A DNA stretch of 64,000 nt from Heliobacterium chlorum. Its GTDB lineage: Bacteria > Bacillota > Desulfitobacteriia > Heliobacteriales > Heliobacteriaceae. The stretch lies in contig NZ_JACVHF010000012.1 in NCBI RefSeq assembly GCF_014502795.1, forward strand, positions 1 to 64,000. The letters are read 5' to 3'. Each line of letters begins with the position of its first letter. Positions within the stretch are counted from its first letter, which is position 1. Positions 62,215 to 64,000 of the stretch are shown in pieces. The notes under the pieces were generated by a model. The model was not told the origin of the DNA. It worked only from the letters and a program-made list of their open reading frames with translations, and did not search any database. The translations under genes were made by a program, and so were the position numbers.

Positions 62215-62999
62215 AAGATATCACCTTAGGCCAATATGTCCATCTTGAATCGCCGGTACATCGTCTTGATCCGCGCACAAAGGTGATCATCACCTTGCTA
62301 TATACGGTAGCATTGTTTTTACTCTCGAGCTTGACGAGCGTTTCCTTAGCGGGTGTACCTATTCTTGCCATCATCTTATTGTCGAAACTGCCTTGGCATT
62401 ATATCTTTCGCGGACTGAAGCCGCTGTGGATTTTTATCGTTTTTACCCTCGTCATGCATTTCTTGAGTACGCCGGGAGAGGTCCTTTACCGTCTCGGTCC
62501 CTTCGAGGTCACCCGGGAAGGGGTGATGCAAGGTCTAACGGTCACCTTGCGATTGATTTGGCTCTATGCCGGAGCGACGCTCTTGACGTTGACCACATCA
62601 CCCATCGCCTTGACGGACGGCATGGAACAATTGCTGACACCAGCCAAGCGGATCGGACTGCCGGCCCATGAGTTTGCCATGATGACCTCCATCGCCCTAC
62701 GCTTTATTCCGACGTTGATCGAAGAGACCGAAAAAATCATGAAAGCCCAATCGTCTCGTGGCGCCGATTTTGACAGCGGTAACATCTTACGCCGAGCGAA
62801 GAGCATGGTCCCACTGATGGTTCCCTTGCTGCTCTCTGCTTTTCGTCGAGCTGATGAACTGGCCATGGCGATGGAATCTCGTTGCTACCGTGGCGGCGAA
62901 GGTCGCACTCGCTTTCGGCCTCTGATGATGAGGCGAAGCGATTATACCCTATTAGTGGTCGCCGGACTCGCCTTTATACTTCTAGTGGTTTGGAGATAG
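62208..62999 (+). CDS. ecfT: ECF transporter transmembrane component EcfT
   Basis: A 263 aa membrane protein with about five or six helices. Cytoplasmic coupling helices carry SSRGADFD and ESRCYRGG, the Ala/Ser-Arg-Gly type motifs that contact the ATPases. No substrate-binding S component is encoded here, so this is a shared (group II) energising module. Confidence 0.95.
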   Translation: MLKDITLGQYVHLESPVHRLDPRTKVIITLLYTVALFLLSSLTSVSLAGVPILAIILLSKLPWHYIFRGLKPLWIFIVFTLVMHFLSTPGEVLYRLGPFEVTREGVMQGLTVTLRLIWLYAGATLLTLTTSPIALTDGMEQLLTPAKRIGLPAHEFAMMTSIALRFIPTLIEETEKIMKAQSSRGADFDSGNILRRAKSMVPLMVPLLLSAFRRADELAMAMESRCYRGGEGRTRFRPLMMRRSDYTLLVVAGLAFILLVVWR

Positions 63000-63004
63000 G
63001 GAAT

Positions 63005-63790
63005 ATGACCGAGAAGCGACGGGTCAAGTTTATCGTGGCCTATGACGGCACGAACTACCATGGTTTTCAGACACAAGAAGACCCGACAAACTTGCCTACC
63101 ATTCAAGATGAACTGATGCGGGCCATTCAGGTGCTTACCGGTGAGGAAGCAAAGATCACCTGTGCCGGTCGCACCGATGCCGGTGTCCATGCCCGAGGTC
63201 AGGTGGTCGACTTTTTGACGACTTCCCGCATCCCCGACGAGAAGTTTCCTTTGGCGATGAACTCCCTATTACCCAAAGATGTGTCTGTCGTAAAAGCAGA
63301 GACGGTGGCCGAAGATTTTCACTCCCGCTTTGGCGCGTTAGGCAAGCATTATCGCTATAGCATCTACAATCACCGCATCCATTCTCCTTTTCATCATCGC
63401 TACTCCTATCAAGTGTATCCGCCGCTCAATGTAGCAGCCATGCAGGAAGCAGCAGGGTACTTCGTAGGAACCCACGACTTTCGCGGCTTTTGCGCCACCG
63501 GAAGTCCCGTGAAAGACTTCGTTCGCACGATCTGGCGTTGTACGATGACCGTGACCGAAGAGAACCTGCTGCTCATGGACGTAATGGGTGACGGTTTTCT
63601 TTACAATATGGTCCGCATTATTACGGGCACGCTGGTCGATGTGGGAAAAGGGAAAATCGCCCCCGAAAGTATCCCCCAAATTATCGCATCCCGCGATCGG
63701 ACTCAGGCGGGGACGACAGCCCCCCCGCAGGGACTCGCTTTGCTGGAAGTCTGGTATAATCCGCTTGACTTTCCTTTCAATCTCCCATAA
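63005..63790 (+). CDS. truA: tRNA pseudouridine(38-40) synthase TruA
   Basis: A 261 aa enzyme. The catalytic Asp lies in CAGRTDAGVHARGQV, and FVGTHDFRGFCATGS and GDGFLYNMVRIITGTLVDVG are family blocks. A longer frame overlaps ecfT; ATG at 63005 after GGAG is the likely start and gives the expected N-terminus (VKFIVAYDGTNYHGFQ). Confidence 0.96.
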   Translation: MTEKRRVKFIVAYDGTNYHGFQTQEDPTNLPTIQDELMRAIQVLTGEEAKITCAGRTDAGVHARGQVVDFLTTSRIPDEKFPLAMNSLLPKDVSVVKAETVAEDFHSRFGALGKHYRYSIYNHRIHSPFHHRYSYQVYPPLNVAAMQEAAGYFVGTHDFRGFCATGSPVKDFVRTIWRCTMTVTEENLLLMDVMGDGFLYNMVRIITGTLVDVGKGKIAPESIPQIIASRDRTQAGTTAPPQGLALLEVWYNPLDFPFNLP

Positions 63791-63810
63791 AATAGTACAG
63801 TGAGTTTTTT

Positions 63811-64000
63811 GCATAAACCTTCCCTAGCCCCGAAGGTATGCGAATGAAGAACTTGAGAATATGAACAAAAACCCCCGTGAGGCCGTTCTTTTAAAGGGAT
63901 ACGCCAGGCGGAGTGGATGGGCAGGAATCGGCATCGGAGGTTACGACCAGACCAAAGATGACGGGACCGCCTCGAAATAGGAATAGAACGAACGAAATCA
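63811..64000 (+). other. Unassigned spacer after truA
   Basis: A hairpin can be drawn at 63811-63841 (GCAT...ACCTTC pairing with GAAGGT...ATGC). The remainder to the window edge has no convincing start codon with ribosome-binding site on either strand. In many Firmicutes rplM-rpsI follow truA, so this may be their leader; that is inference. Confidence 0.35.

Overview
This 64 kb window is almost entirely housekeeping DNA from the chromosome of an endospore-forming, moderately GC-rich Firmicute of the class Clostridia. The evidence is the CtsR/McsA/McsB/ClpC stress operon, a CotF-type spore coat gene, sigma-H, a cysteine T-box, and the gene order radA-disA, carD-yacL-ispDF-gltX-cysE-cysS-mrnC-thyX-rlmB-rae1-sigH-rpmG-secE-nusG, rpl/rpo, str, S10, spc and alpha. 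Protein style and gene content suggest a Heliobacterium-like or Peptococcaceae-like organism. That placement is inference; I could not run a comparison.

Layout. 1-500: 3' end of a 23S rRNA gene, an unusual folded spacer where a 5S gene would be expected, tRNA-Asn(GUU) and a terminator. 500-5400, minus strand: an XRE-type regulator with a tandem palindromic operator, followed by an apparent four-gene operon (DUF2157 membrane protein, GDYXXLXY protein, two radical SAM proteins). 5480-12880: clpB-ctsR-mcsA-mcsB-clpC behind one promoter with a CtsR box. 12970-15420: radA-disA. 15425-17240, minus strand: two spore-coat-like proteins and a small cysteine-containing protein with its own promoter. 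17330-27770: carD, yacL, bifunctional ispDF, gltX, T-box-cysE-cysS-mrnC, thyX, rlmB, rae1, sigH.

27900-43890: rpmG-secE-nusG-rplK-rplA, an L10 leader with rplJL, a rpoB leader with rpoBC, and the str operon (L7Ae-like, rpsL, rpsG, fusA, tuf). 44000-59880: the fused S10-spc-alpha ribosomal superoperon (rpsJ to rplQ) with secY, adk, map, a small KOW protein, infA and rpoA embedded. 59880-60450: a gene-free stretch with two diverged copies of a roughly 120 bp palindromic repeat. 60455-63790: ecfA1-ecfA2-ecfT-truA. The final 200 bases look like an unassigned leader or spacer.

The genes cover protein quality control, second-messenger and repair functions, tRNA charging, transcription and ribosome assembly. 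I see no phage, transposase, CRISPR array or obvious defence system. The observations most worth a second look are a four-cysteine insertion in the G domain of EF-Tu, the folded 23S-tRNA spacer without a 5S gene, the paired repeats at 60 kb, a terminator-like hairpin directly in front of rpoB, and the double radical SAM operon.
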